The notes below the pieces were generated by a model. It was not told where the DNA came from. It made no database searches and saw nothing but the letters and a program-made list of their open reading frames with translations. A DNA stretch of 64,000 bases, taken from the NCBI RefSeq assembly GCF_017942085.1, contig NZ_JAGKSP010000004.1, positions 62,001-126,000 of the forward strand. Reading direction: 5' to 3'. Positions 8,904-17,148 of this stretch are shown piece after piece (within the stretch, counting starts at the first letter, position 1; each line of letters starts with the position of its first letter). Origin of the DNA: Paenibacillus lignilyticus (lineage in GTDB: Bacteria > Bacillota > Bacilli > Paenibacillales > Paenibacillaceae). The position numbers and the translations under genes are program-made.

Positions 8904-10254
8904 ACGACCGGCGCTCAAGACAGACATGTTCGTTAAATCGAGAAGGAAGTTAACCTACACGTACACCTGGCTGATTATTCTCTTCTTGGTCGTATTTTCA
9001 ATCATCGTTTCCGCTATATTCCTCGGAATGGCTTATCGGGAGCAGCAAGAATCCATTATGTCAACGTTGTTTGCGACGACAGAGAAGGGTAACGTGGCGA
9101 TTCCTGATTTATCGAACTCCCGCGGGGACGACTTGTACTTTTTCTATGTCCTGGATGACCAAGGAAATGTGCTGGCAGGCAGCTCTGCCTATCCGCAACT
9201 GGAAAACATCAATATACAGAAGATCATTAGGTGGCATCCTCGAGATGTTTCGTTTCGATTGGACTGGCAGCCGGAGACGCATGTGGAAGTGCGCCAACGT
9301 GTCGACATTGAAATCGAACCGAAATTACCGCCGAAAGCTCCGAGGGTACTGATGGCTGGGGAGCGGCTGCTCTATGTCGGCGCGCGCCCGGTTATGCTCG
9401 ATAACGGTACGATAGCCGTCATTTATGCCGCCAAAGATGTGACCTTCTATTATGAGGTGTTTCGAAACCTGCTTGTGGTGTTTCTCCTTATACTCGTCGT
9501 CTTCATCATGGCCGCGGTATGGCTGAGTAATTCCATGTCCAAGAAAGCGATGATCCCGATTCAGCAAGCATACCGGCAGCAGCAGCAGTTTCTGGCAGAT
9601 GCGTCGCATGAGCTTCGGACGCCGCTGAGTATTATGAATACGTCGCTGGACGTCATCGAGCTGGAGAATGGGCAAGACTTCTCCGCCTTTACAAAGGAAG
9701 TCGTCGTGGATATGAAAGAGGAAGTCGGGCGCATGAGCCGCATGGTTCAGCACTTATTGCTGCTCGCTCGATCCGACGCAGGCTCTGTCGAATTTGAGAA
9801 GGCTTCGTTTGACTTGGTTCCGAAGGTCCGGCAGTGGGTGCAGACGATCGAAGCCGTTGCTCACAAGAAGCAGATTTCGTTAAAGGCCGAGCTGCCTGAA
9901 CAATTGGCGGTTACGGGAGACGTGGAACGAATCAAACAGCTGGTGTACATCCTCTTGGACAATGCGATCAAGTACACACCCGAAGGCGGTACGGTTGATG
10001 TCGCCTTGAGCAGCAGTCCCAAACAATGGTCACTATCGATTAGAGATACGGGCATGGGCATTCCTGAGCATGCGCTACCTCGGATCTTCGACAGGTTCTA
10101 TCGGGTGGAGGAGCACCGTTCGCGGGAAGAAGGAAGCGCGGGACTTGGACTGTCGATCGCCAAATGGATTGCCGAATCCCATCAAGGGTCGATCGAAGTG
10201 AAAAGCGCGTTAGGTAAAGGAAGTACGTTTATCGTGAGATTTCCCATCGTATAG
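8893..10254 (+). CDS. Membrane sensor histidine kinase, HisKA type
   Basis: A 453-residue kinase starting at a TTG that overlaps the regulator stop by 11 bp. Membrane segments lie at about 24-46 and 191-211 and enclose an extracytoplasmic domain of about 145 residues. The phospho-accepting His is H239 in DASHELRTPLS; N, G1 and G2 boxes of the ATPase domain follow (DNAIKYTPEGG, RDTGMGIP, GLGLSIAKW). There is no HAMP domain of clear standard form between TM2 and the dimerisation domain. Signal unknown; with PspA downstream, membrane or cell-wall stress is the best guess. Confidence 0.92.
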   Translation: MKPKRPALKTDMFVKSRRKLTYTYTWLIILFLVVFSIIVSAIFLGMAYREQQESIMSTLFATTEKGNVAIPDLSNSRGDDLYFFYVLDDQGNVLAGSSAYPQLENINIQKIIRWHPRDVSFRLDWQPETHVEVRQRVDIEIEPKLPPKAPRVLMAGERLLYVGARPVMLDNGTIAVIYAAKDVTFYYEVFRNLLVVFLLILVVFIMAAVWLSNSMSKKAMIPIQQAYRQQQQFLADASHELRTPLSIMNTSLDVIELENGQDFSAFTKEVVVDMKEEVGRMSRMVQHLLLLARSDAGSVEFEKASFDLVPKVRQWVQTIEAVAHKKQISLKAELPEQLAVTGDVERIKQLVYILLDNAIKYTPEGGTVDVALSSSPKQWSLSIRDTGMGIPEHALPRIFDRFYRVEEHRSREEGSAGLGLSIAKWIAESHQGSIEVKSALGKGSTFIVRFPIV

Positions 10255-10264
10255 AATCATAGGC

Positions 10265-10299
10265 CCTTTCTCAATGCATGTTGAGGAAGGATTTTTTTT
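10265..10299 (+). terminator. Terminator after histidine kinase
   Basis: Stem CCTTTCTCAA/TTGAGGAAGG with loop TGCATG, one G-T pair, followed by ATTTTTTTT. It ends the two-component operon. Confidence 0.8.
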
Positions 10300-10304
10300 G
10301 CCTA

Positions 10305-10336
10305 TTTACCGTACTTTTACTTTCTAAGTCTATAGT
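10305..10336 (+). promoter_or_regulatory. Operator-like box and promoter of membrane protein-pspA unit
   Basis: TTTACCGTACTTTTAC (10305-10320) is identical to 16 bases upstream of the response regulator gene. A good -10, TATAGT, lies at 10331-10336, 26 bp from the box start, against 27 bp in the other copy. No -35 of the usual kind is seen, as expected for an activator-dependent promoter. Confidence 0.6.
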
Positions 10337-10379
10337 GAGAGCTGTAAGAAGAACATTGTCGCGAGAGGATGGATGAGAG

Positions 10380-10856
10380 ATGAGGTCCGGTAAATCTTGG
10401 ATCAAGAAAGTGCTTCTCATAGCTGTTGTTATTGTCGTTGTTGGCATTGGAGTGAAATTCGCTTCGGGTGGCGACGTATCGGTTCATCAGAACGCCATTA
10501 AGCATGTGAAATTAAAGGATGAACCGTTCCTGCCAAGAGGTGATGAAAGAAGTATAGGCGGTATGCCCAGAGGCGAAGGGAGAGATATCGTTGTTGCCGG
10601 GCCGGAAGTTGGGCCAGTGAAAGCGATGCGCATAGACGGACATCCGCGCGAAGAGTGGAATGCCGGCGTGGCCATAGTCGGCACGATCCTTATTGCCGGA
10701 TTGCTCTTCTTGATTCTCAAGCGCAGAAAGAAATCGCCATCCCAATCCCACGAACCGCTTTATGTAAGCGCAGCTGCGCCGATGCTGACTTCCACTTCCG
10801 ATTTCCTGGACCAATGGGAAAGAAATCATTCTGCTAATGCAAAGGAGTCGAACTGA
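10380..10856 (+). CDS. Two-pass membrane protein of unknown function, PspA partner
   Basis: A 158-residue protein with membrane segments at about 8-26 and 97-115. The roughly 70-residue loop between them is rich in Gly, Arg and Pro (PRGDERSIGGMPRGEGRD), and a 40-residue cytoplasmic tail follows a KRRKK stop-transfer run. No named domain is recognised. It is co-transcribed with the PspA homologue (2 bp apart), and its promoter has the operator-like box shared with the upstream two-component genes. By analogy with LiaI-LiaH it may dock PspA at the membrane; that is inference from context and not homology. Confidence 0.7.
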   Translation: MRSGKSWIKKVLLIAVVIVVVGIGVKFASGGDVSVHQNAIKHVKLKDEPFLPRGDERSIGGMPRGEGRDIVVAGPEVGPVKAMRIDGHPREEWNAGVAIVGTILIAGLLFLILKRRKKSPSQSHEPLYVSAAAPMLTSTSDFLDQWERNHSANAKESN

Positions 10857-10858
10857 AT

Positions 10859-11527
10859 ATGGGCATTTTCAAGCGAGTAAAAGATTTGTTTCTGGCGGAA
10901 ACGAACGGGCTTCTGGACAAGTGCGAACAACCCCTTAAAATGGTGGATCAATATATTCGCGAGTTTGAACTGGAGCTTGCAAAAGGACAGCGGGCATTGG
11001 CGAATCAACTGTATATTGAGAAAAGACAAGCTGCCCTAATCGCCGAAACCGAGGCCATCATCGAGAAGCGAGATCGCCAGGCCAAACTCGCGGTGAAGCA
11101 AGACGAGGAGCATATCGCGAAGCTGGCGCTGCAAGAAAAGCTGATGCATGAGAAGAAACTGGCGGCTTACAGCGCCCAGTATGCAACCATACAGGAACAA
11201 ACGAAGCTGCTGGAAGAGCGAATCGGACGGCTGCTTGTGCAATCGGAGGAGTACAATCATCGCCGCCTGCTGCTTGCATCCCGGGCTAATGTTGCCAGCT
11301 CGCTGAAGGAATTGAATCAGAATGTCGTATCCTTTCAAACCGAGAATGTTGCCAAAGGATTTGCTCGCGCGGAAGACAGAATCTTGATGATCGAAGCCGA
11401 GATGGAAGCGATGGCTCATTTCTCTTCCCCGGTGAAACGATCGGCTCCTCAATATTTGGATCCAAGTCTTACGGCAGACATCGACAAGGAATTGGATGAG
11501 CTGAAGCAGCAGCATACTCAGGAATAG
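10859..11527 (+). CDS. PspA/IM30 family membrane-stress protein
   Basis: A 222-residue, almost wholly alpha-helical protein. It starts with the amphipathic helix MGIFKRVKDLFLAETNGLL typical of PspA, IM30 and LiaH, and then has long coiled coil with heptad Leu and Gln (AKGQRALANQL, EKLMHEKKLAAYSAQYATIQEQTKLLEER in pieces). Members form ring or rod oligomers that stabilise damaged membranes. The family usually runs 220-250 residues, so this is full length. A terminator follows at once. Confidence 0.88.
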   Translation: MGIFKRVKDLFLAETNGLLDKCEQPLKMVDQYIREFELELAKGQRALANQLYIEKRQAALIAETEAIIEKRDRQAKLAVKQDEEHIAKLALQEKLMHEKKLAAYSAQYATIQEQTKLLEERIGRLLVQSEEYNHRRLLLASRANVASSLKELNQNVVSFQTENVAKGFARAEDRILMIEAEMEAMAHFSSPVKRSAPQYLDPSLTADIDKELDELKQQHTQE

Positions 11528-11565
11528 CAGGCCGGGCATGAAGCAGAAACTTACTTCACGATACG

Positions 11566-11590
11566 AGGCGTCCCTTAAGGGGCGCCTTTT
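11566..11590 (+). terminator. Terminator after pspA homologue
   Basis: Stem AGGCGTCCC/GGGGCGCCT with loop TTAA and one G-T pair, then TTTT. Confidence 0.75.
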
Positions 11591-12271
11591 CGAACGTTAT
11601 TGTTTCATATAAATAGGATGAGGGTAAGTAATGGCTTGCCGATGCGAAGTCGAGTATGTCAAATTATTCTTCTCATTATTCTCACTTTTTTCTCATTATT
11701 AACTCTTATTTGTACTTGTGCAGTGTGCAAAAGCACCATGTCCGATACTACTAAGGGGAGTGTTTCAGCTAAAATATGTAAATAATACTTAAATTTTATT
11801 TAAAGATATGATTTTGATGGTTGCTCATAGTCCCACTTTGCTGAGGTTCTCGGATACCCCTAATTGGGTAATGAGGCCCAATCGTCTGAAGCTCCAAGAA
11901 TCGTTCCGAACGGCGCTATTGAGAATCGTTCTCTTTCCAAGCGCAGTGCTCTGCTATCTCGTTTTTGCTCTTACAAAAAGATTACAAGAGCTAACCTCGT
12001 TCGTTAGCTATCTACTTCGTATTCGACAAATGATGGGTATCCCCAATTGAGTCCAAGGTCACTGTTTACCTGTAAACGAACGGTTAACAAAATCAGTACT
12101 CCTGCAGTATGTCCATGTCAACCTTCTCAAGGTATGTTGAGATGAGGAGCCCATTGTCCGATTTTGGATATCCATGACGAAAACTTAAGATTCTCTCATA
12201 TTGTTCATAGTATGAGCACTCCATAACCGGAAGTGGTTTTCAAATGAATGGCAAGAAAGGTGATGATAACG
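11591..12271. other. 680-bp intergenic stretch without a supported gene
   Basis: AT-rich DNA with stops in most frames. Open frames at 11600-11785 and 11808-12050 lack good ribosome sites and family-like composition. TCTCATTATT is repeated at 11671 and 11691. A small inverted repeat CTCATA/TATGAG (12195-12216) lies 55 bp before the kinase gene and could be an operator. I see no RNA gene. Confidence 0.5.
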
Positions 12272-12970
12272 ATGGCAATTCAGATCGAGTCAGAACGATT
12301 CTTAATCGAGGAGCGTAACCGGATCGCTGAGGAACTGCATGATCGTGTTTCCCAGCATTTGTTCGGTATCATTTACGCCATTCAGTCAATGAAAGGTGAC
12401 TGTAACGGAATGAATGACGACCGGACCCAAGAACAGATGCAAGAAATTCAAGAAGCGGCATTGGCTGCTTCCCGTGAACTGCGTGCATCGATTTACAATC
12501 TGAGCTCTCGCGAGAGCGATAAGAACGACAATGCTTCCTGGATCAGTATCGTACAATCACATCTGGCCAATCAGGCCAAATTGAACGGAGTCGAAATCCG
12601 TTTCCACGCACCTAACTCGGACGACCGCCTTTCTATAAATCATCAAAAAGCGCTGTATCGAATGATCCTGGAAGGGGTAGGCAATGCAATCCGTCATGGA
12701 GCGAGCAGCAGGATAACGATTCATTTGACTGTGGAGCCCCGGATTGTCAAACTCTCCATCGAAGATAACGGACGCGGCTTTAACCCTTGGTTGATCAAAC
12801 CAAGCAAACCGGATTCAGGTTTCGGTTTATCTAACATGCGCACGCTTGCCGCATCACTGGGCGGTAAGTTTGGAATTAGCACGAAGCAAGGGAGCGGGAC
12901 CGTCATTCGGGTCTTACTGCCGATAACCGGCGTTCATAAAGCAACCGGCCAAACTACGAAAAGCGGGTGA
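12272..12970 (+). CDS. Soluble NarL-family histidine kinase (HisKA_3)
   Basis: A 232-residue kinase without membrane segments or sensor domain. The phospho-accepting His is H23 in ERNRIAEELHDRVSQHL, and the ATPase domain has EGVGNAIRHG, EDNGRGF and GFGLSNMR. ATG 12272 is chosen because AAAGGTGAT lies 7-8 bp upstream; the open frame begins at 12248. Only the core remains of the usual DesK/LiaS layout, so its input must come from a partner protein or a cytoplasmic cue. The cognate regulator overlaps its 3' end. It lies directly before the exopolysaccharide locus, which it may control. Confidence 0.88.
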   Translation: MAIQIESERFLIEERNRIAEELHDRVSQHLFGIIYAIQSMKGDCNGMNDDRTQEQMQEIQEAALAASRELRASIYNLSSRESDKNDNASWISIVQSHLANQAKLNGVEIRFHAPNSDDRLSINHQKALYRMILEGVGNAIRHGASSRITIHLTVEPRIVKLSIEDNGRGFNPWLIKPSKPDSGFGLSNMRTLAASLGGKFGISTKQGSGTVIRVLLPITGVHKATGQTTKSG

Positions 12971-12975
12971 TCGAC

Positions 12976-13620
12976 TTGAAAATCGTCATTGTGGATGACC
13001 ATCATGTGGTCCGCAAAGGCCTGATCGCCGTACTGGCGCAGGAAGAAGGAATTGAAATCATCGGAGAGGCTGAGACGGTCGAAGAGGCTGTTCAGCTCAT
13101 AGAGACGACTGAGCCTGATCTGGCCATCGTCGATATTCGACTTGGCGACCAATGCGGCTTTGACGTGGTCGAACAGTTTCGAGATCATGGCTGCCGTTTC
13201 ATGATGCTTACTTCATCTGCGGCGGAAGCGGATATTCGCCGGGCAGAGGAGTGCGGCGCTGACGGCTATGTGCTTAAAGATTCCATGCCCGAGGAGCTGC
13301 TGCTCGCCATCAAGATGATTGACCGGGGAAGAAAATACTTTGATCAAGGGCTTATGGACGTCCTTATCCGTAAGGACCCGGACGATCCGCTCGAGAAGCT
13401 GACTCCGAAGGAACGCAATGTGCTGTCCTCTCTGGGCGAAGGACTATCCAACAGCGCTTTGGCGCAGAAGCTCATGATCAGCGAGTCCACGGTTAAGAAA
13501 CATATTAGTAATATTTTTCAGAAATTAAATGTAAATGACCGCACGCAAGCTGCTCTTTATGCGCAGTCGCGGGGAGTAGCTGCGTACGCATTGTCGGATG
13601 AGCTGTCCGGAACTACTTAA
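12976..13620 (+). CDS. NarL/LuxR-type response regulator
   Basis: Receiver domain with D7-D8 and phospho-acceptor D53 (AIVDIRLGD), then a LuxR helix-turn-helix near the C-terminus (LTPKERNVLSSLGEGLSNSALAQ, read in two parts, and STVKKHISNIFQKL). I prefer TTG 12976, which gives the family start LKIVIVDDHH; GTG 12967, which overlaps the kinase stop, adds three residues and is also possible. It is paired with the soluble kinase. A terminator and a strong promoter-like sequence for the exopolysaccharide operon follow. Confidence 0.9.
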   Translation: MKIVIVDDHHVVRKGLIAVLAQEEGIEIIGEAETVEEAVQLIETTEPDLAIVDIRLGDQCGFDVVEQFRDHGCRFMMLTSSAAEADIRRAEECGADGYVLKDSMPEELLLAIKMIDRGRKYFDQGLMDVLIRKDPDDPLEKLTPKERNVLSSLGEGLSNSALAQKLMISESTVKKHISNIFQKLNVNDRTQAALYAQSRGVAAYALSDELSGTT

Positions 13621-13621
13621 A

Positions 13622-13645
13622 AGAGTGGCGACTGCCGCTCTTTTT
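13622..13645 (+). terminator. Terminator after NarL-type regulator
   Basis: Stem AGAGTGGC/GCCGCTCT with one G-T pair, then TTTTT. Confidence 0.7.
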
Positions 13646-13652
13646 GTTCTTC

Positions 13653-13681
13653 TTGGGGCGCATATGGTACGAAAGTATAAT
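13653..13681 (+). promoter_or_regulatory. Candidate sigma-A promoter of the exopolysaccharide operon
   Basis: TTGGGG (13653-13658), 17-bp spacer, TATAAT (13676-13681) preceded by AG. The -10 is perfect and the -35 weak. The transcript would have a leader of about 235 nt before the first gene. Confidence 0.5.
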
Positions 13682-13769
13682 TCGACTGTATCCATTGGGG
13701 GCGGCCGGACGTACAACTTGCGATGCAACAAAATTATCCTGCCGTTCAATAGTCTTGAGGCGTGAAGTC

Positions 13770-13856
13770 GCTATACAATTAAGGTGCACAGCAAAATGGC
13801 CTTACCGCCAAGGGGAAGGTTGAGCCCTGGAAGGCTGATAGCAACACATAAATAAA
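13770..13856 (+). ncRNA. Possible structured leader RNA of the exopolysaccharide operon
   Basis: Within the long leader, short stems can form a three-way-junction shape: GTG...CAC with AGC...GCT outside (about 13784-13847), TGGC/GCCA (about 13797-13810) and AGCC/GGCT (about 13823-13836). The bases GCACAGCAAA recall cyclic-di-GMP-I riboswitches, but the conserved core does not otherwise match. Held as a candidate only. Confidence 0.25.
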
Positions 13857-13921
13857 TCAGAATATTCAGACTAAAATAGTGTTCAATCTCCACCTATGAA
13901 CGCGGTATCGGAGGAACCAGC

Positions 13922-14677
13922 TTGGAATTACAACGATATTGGAGCATTGTCAGAAAGAAGCTGTGGCTGATCGCTCTAATGGTGATAGTCAGCTGCACGC
14001 TCGTCGGCTACTACACGAGCCACTTCGTGAAACCGCAATACGAAGCTTCGACGAAGCTGATCGTAGGTCAGAGCAAGGAAGCGGATCCGAACAAATCAAT
14101 CATTGACGTCGGTTCCATCAACTCCAATATATTGCTGATCAAAACCTATAAGGAAATCATCCGGACGCCTCGCGTCATGGAGAAAGTCGTAAAGGAACAT
14201 CCGGAGCTGGGCGTAAGCGCAGGCGAGCTTGCTTCGAAAGTGAGCGTCAGCTCCATCAATGAAACACAGGTCATGACAATTACCGTCCGAGATACTTCTT
14301 CTGAGCGAGCGGCCAATATCGCCAACGCCATGTCGGAGGTCTTCCGCCAAGAAATTCGGACGCTTATGAAATTGGACAATATCGCGGTTCTGAACTTGGC
14401 CGATCCAACGCAACACCGAAGCCAAGTATCGCCTAATCCTGCGATGAACATTATGGTCACCTTCGTACTGGCCTTGATGGCCGGCGTCGTAGCCGCTTTT
14501 ATTCTGGATCAGCTGGATGACACGGTTAAGACGGAAGAAGATGTTCAGGCACAGTTCGGAATTCCCGTGCTGGCGGATATTCCGAAAATCAAACGAAGCG
14601 TTAAGGGCGCAAGCGGCCATAATGCTCAGATGAAACAGCTGTCAGGGAGGAAAAGCAATGTCTCGCTTGATGCATAG
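13922..14677 (+). CDS. Wzz/YveK-type chain-length regulator and kinase activator
   Basis: A 251-residue membrane protein with two membrane segments, about 13-33 and 174-194, enclosing an extracytoplasmic domain, as in Gram-positive CapA/YveK proteins. The P-rich motif before TM2 (HRSQVSPNPAMNIMVTF) is the Wzz signature. The cytoplasmic tail stimulates the partner ATPase. The start is TTG 13922 with GGAGG 7 bp upstream. It is the first gene of the exopolysaccharide operon and overlaps the kinase gene by 20 bp. Confidence 0.88.
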   Translation: MELQRYWSIVRKKLWLIALMVIVSCTLVGYYTSHFVKPQYEASTKLIVGQSKEADPNKSIIDVGSINSNILLIKTYKEIIRTPRVMEKVVKEHPELGVSAGELASKVSVSSINETQVMTITVRDTSSERAANIANAMSEVFRQEIRTLMKLDNIAVLNLADPTQHRSQVSPNPAMNIMVTFVLALMAGVVAAFILDQLDDTVKTEEDVQAQFGIPVLADIPKIKRSVKGASGHNAQMKQLSGRKSNVSLDA

Positions 14678-15302
14678 AAGCCTTGTTACCGAGAACAATC
14701 CGAAGTCGGCCGTCTCCGAAATTTATCGCAGCTTGCGGACGAAAATCTCCTTCTCGAACCGGGATGAAGCTTTGAAGAGCGTCATGATTACGTCGGCGCT
14801 GCCGGGCGAAGGCAAGAGCACGACAGCGGCCAACGTTGCGGTCACCTACGCGCAGGCCAATAAGAGGGTGCTGCTTATCGATGCAGACCTGCGAACGCCC
14901 GTTCAGCATCACATATTCGGGCTAAACAACGATCGTTACGGGTTAAGTACGGCATTAGCCGATCATAGCGAGCTTGAAGCGGTTATTCAGCAAACGCGCA
15001 TCGCGAATTTGTATGTATTGACTGCCGGGCCGGAACCGGATGGACCGTCTGAGCTGCTGGATTCGCTGGAGATGACGGCATTGCTGGAGATTGCAAAGGA
15101 GCGCTTCGATATCGTGATCATCGATACGCCGCCGATTATGGCGGTTACGGATCCGCTGATATTAGCCAACAAGAGCGATGGCGTCGTACTTGTAGTGAAG
15201 CCGGGAAAAGTGAAGAACGATATAGCGGCCAAAGCTATGGCAGCACTGGAATATGGCCAGGCAACCGTCATCGGAGCTGTTCTCAATCGGGCAGGCCGTT
15301 AG
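14658..15302 (+). CDS. CpsD/CapB-type BY-kinase without tyrosine tail
   Basis: A 214-residue P-loop ATPase of the bacterial tyrosine-kinase family: Walker A SALPGEGKST (46-55), Walker A' LLIDADLR (72-79), Walker B IVIIDTPP (152-159). It partners the preceding membrane activator to control polymer length and export. Family members usually end in a cluster of autophosphorylated Tyr; this one ends GAVLNRAGR with no Tyr cluster, and no frame just beyond the stop supplies one. RBS GGGAGG sits inside the upstream gene. Either regulation is by ATPase cycling alone or the tail was lost. Confidence 0.87.
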   Translation: MSRLMHRSLVTENNPKSAVSEIYRSLRTKISFSNRDEALKSVMITSALPGEGKSTTAANVAVTYAQANKRVLLIDADLRTPVQHHIFGLNNDRYGLSTALADHSELEAVIQQTRIANLYVLTAGPEPDGPSELLDSLEMTALLEIAKERFDIVIIDTPPIMAVTDPLILANKSDGVVLVVKPGKVKNDIAAKAMAALEYGQATVIGAVLNRAGR

Positions 15303-15473
15303 CAACCAATATCTCTGCCGATTTAAGGAAATGTCTCCTGCTCCTTTATCACCGGAGGCACTCGGTTATGCTGTGGGTCAAGCGGCCTTAGACGTTTATC
15401 GTCAGGGGTATGACGTGAGGGAGGGTTCAATGCCCTACTCTATTTTTAGATCCGTTTCTTCTTATCTAGAAAT

Positions 15474-15529
15474 ACGAGCTATGTTTTACTCCATGGCGAG
15501 AAAACATAGCTCGTGTTTTTAGAACACGA
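15474..15529 (+). terminator. Strong terminator with an overlapping alternative hairpin
   Basis: Perfect 14-bp stem ACGAGCTATGTTTT/AAAACATAGCTCGT with a 13-nt loop, followed by GTTTTT (15474-15520). A second hairpin TCGTGTT/AACACGA (15511-15529) reuses the distal arm. The two are mutually exclusive, so this may be a simple terminator or an attenuator between the regulatory pair and the biosynthetic genes. Confidence 0.75.
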
Positions 15530-15565
15530 CATAGATACAGAAATAAATTGGATAGGGTGAGATCA

Positions 15566-16465
15566 ATGAAAAAAGTGAGAAAAGCAATTATCCCTGCGGC
15601 TGGACTCGGTACTAGGTTTCTACCCGCAACCAAAGCAATGCCCAAAGAAATGCTTCCGATTGTCGACAAGCCGACAATCCAGTACATCGTGGAGGAAGCG
15701 ATCGCATCCGGTATTGAAGACATCATCGTCGTCACGGGCAAAGGAAAACGTGCAATTGAGGATCACTTCGATATTGCCTTTGAGCTTGAGCATACGCTCG
15801 AGGAGAAAGGGAAACACGAGATTCTCCGGAAAGTACAGCAGTCATCTAACGTTGAGCTTCACTATATCCGTCAGAAAGAGGCAAGAGGCCTCGGGCATGC
15901 CGTATGGTGTGCACGTAATTTTATCGGTGACGAGCCGTTCGCGGTGCTGCTCGGCGATGACATCGTCAAAGCGGATGTTCCTTGCACCAGGCAGCTCATC
16001 GAGCAATATGAACGAACGGGAAAATCCGTTATTGGTGTTCAAGCGGTAGGCGCTCACCAAACGCATCGTTACGGGATCGTAGATCCGCTTGAAAGTGTCG
16101 GGCGGCTGTGCACCGTCAACCGTTTCGTGGAGAAGCCGCCATTCGGACAAGCGCCGTCGAATTTGGCTATTATGGGACGCTACGTGCTAACCCCGGATAT
16201 TTTCGAATATTTGGGCCGGCATGAGACGGGAGCAGGCGGGGAAATTCAATTGACGGATGCCATTCAGAAGCTGAATGAGGATTCCGGCGTATACGCCTAC
16301 GATTTCGAGGGGACTCGCTACGATGTTGGCGAGAAGCTCGGATTCATAATGACAACGATCGATTTCGCGCTCGGCAACCGCGAGCTGCGCTACCAATTAA
16401 TAGAAGAGCTCGAGGAAATTCTCGAGCGTGAAAGAGCGAGTGTATCTCATGAATCGACAATTTGA
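15566..16465 (+). CDS. galU: UTP-glucose-1-phosphate uridylyltransferase
   Basis: A 299-residue enzyme making UDP-glucose from UTP and glucose-1-phosphate. The nucleotide-binding start [20 protein letters not shown] and '[12 protein letters not shown]', the Asp of LLGDD and 'VEKP' are all present. ATG 15566 has GGGTGAG 4 bp upstream; the open frame begins at 15548. UDP-glucose feeds the glycosyltransferases here and the UDP-glucose dehydrogenase at 27411. The priming transferase gene overlaps its 3' end. Confidence 0.95.
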   Translation: MKKVRKAIIPAAGLGTRFLPATKAMPKEMLPIVDKPTIQYIVEEAIASGIEDIIVVTGKGKRAIEDHFDIAFELEHTLEEKGKHEILRKVQQSSNVELHYIRQKEARGLGHAVWCARNFIGDEPFAVLLGDDIVKADVPCTRQLIEQYERTGKSVIGVQAVGAHQTHRYGIVDPLESVGRLCTVNRFVEKPPFGQAPSNLAIMGRYVLTPDIFEYLGRHETGAGGEIQLTDAIQKLNEDSGVYAYDFEGTRYDVGEKLGFIMTTIDFALGNRELRYQLIEELEEILERERASVSHESTI

Positions 16466-17129
16466 TCAGGAAGCTGTCATGAAGGTGTCGGAACATCAGG
16501 CTCTGCAAACGTATAACAATTTGGTTTTCTATACGCTAGTCAAACGCATGATCGATATTAGCTGCGCGCTGCTCGGATTAATTATCCTCCTGCCCTTGTT
16601 TGTACTCATTGTAATCCTGATTAAGCTGGAAGATCCGAAAGGCTCGGCGTTCTTCTATCAAACTCGCATTGGCAAGGACGAGAAACCGTTCAAGATGTAC
16701 AAGTTCCGCTCGATGGTTTCAAACGCGGAGGAGAAGCTGAAGGATCTGCTCGATAAGAATGAAATTCAAGGTGCCATGTTCAAGATGAAGGATGATCCGC
16801 GCATTACCAAGGTCGGCAAATTCATTCGGAAAACAAGCATCGACGAGCTTCCGCAGCTGGTTAACGTACTCAAAGGCGATATGTCGCTGGTTGGCCCCAG
16901 GCCACCGCTGCCAAGAGAAGTTGCAGAGTACTCGGAATACGACAAGCTCAGGCTGACGGTGACATCGGGCTGCACGGGATTATGGCAGGTCAGCGGTCGC
17001 AATGACCTGAGCTTCGAAGAAATGGTGAAGCTGGACTTGGAATATATCCAGAAACGAAGCGTAACAGGCGATTTGAAAATTATTTTCAAAACCTTCAAGC
17101 TTCTGCTCGGTGCCAAGGATGCTTTTTGA
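16428..17129 (+). CDS. Priming sugar-1-phosphate transferase (WcaJ/WbaP family)
   Basis: A 233-residue protein with one hydrophobic hairpin (about 40-64) and the bacterial sugar-transferase domain: '[13 protein letters not shown]', '[20 protein letters not shown]', '[28 protein letters not shown]' in pieces, and 'PGLWQVSGR'-like [10 protein letters not shown]. It moves hexose-1-phosphate from a UDP-sugar to undecaprenyl phosphate, the first step of the repeat unit. The GTG start overlaps galU by 38 bp and has GAGGAA upstream; ATG 16449 is an alternative. Confidence 0.92.
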   Translation: MKERVYLMNRQFDQEAVMKVSEHQALQTYNNLVFYTLVKRMIDISCALLGLIILLPLFVLIVILIKLEDPKGSAFFYQTRIGKDEKPFKMYKFRSMVSNAEEKLKDLLDKNEIQGAMFKMKDDPRITKVGKFIRKTSIDELPQLVNVLKGDMSLVGPRPPLPREVAEYSEYDKLRLTVTSGCTGLWQVSGRNDLSFEEMVKLDLEYIQKRSVTGDLKIIFKTFKLLLGAKDAF

Positions 17130-17148
17130 TAGGGGGTAGGGACTGCAC

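Noticed and set aside
11600..12050. Two short genes in the 680-bp gap after pspA
   Set aside because: No ribosome site at proper spacing, AT-biased composition and no family-like sequence.
13784..13847. Cyclic-di-GMP-I riboswitch
   Set aside because: Only GCACAGCAAA resembles the class; the conserved tetraloop and receptor and the second core strand are not present. Kept only as a low-confidence structured leader.
15303..15522. Tyrosine tail or second gene after the BY-kinase
   Set aside because: The frame at 15253-15522 has no Tyr cluster, overlaps the terminator and has no ribosome site.
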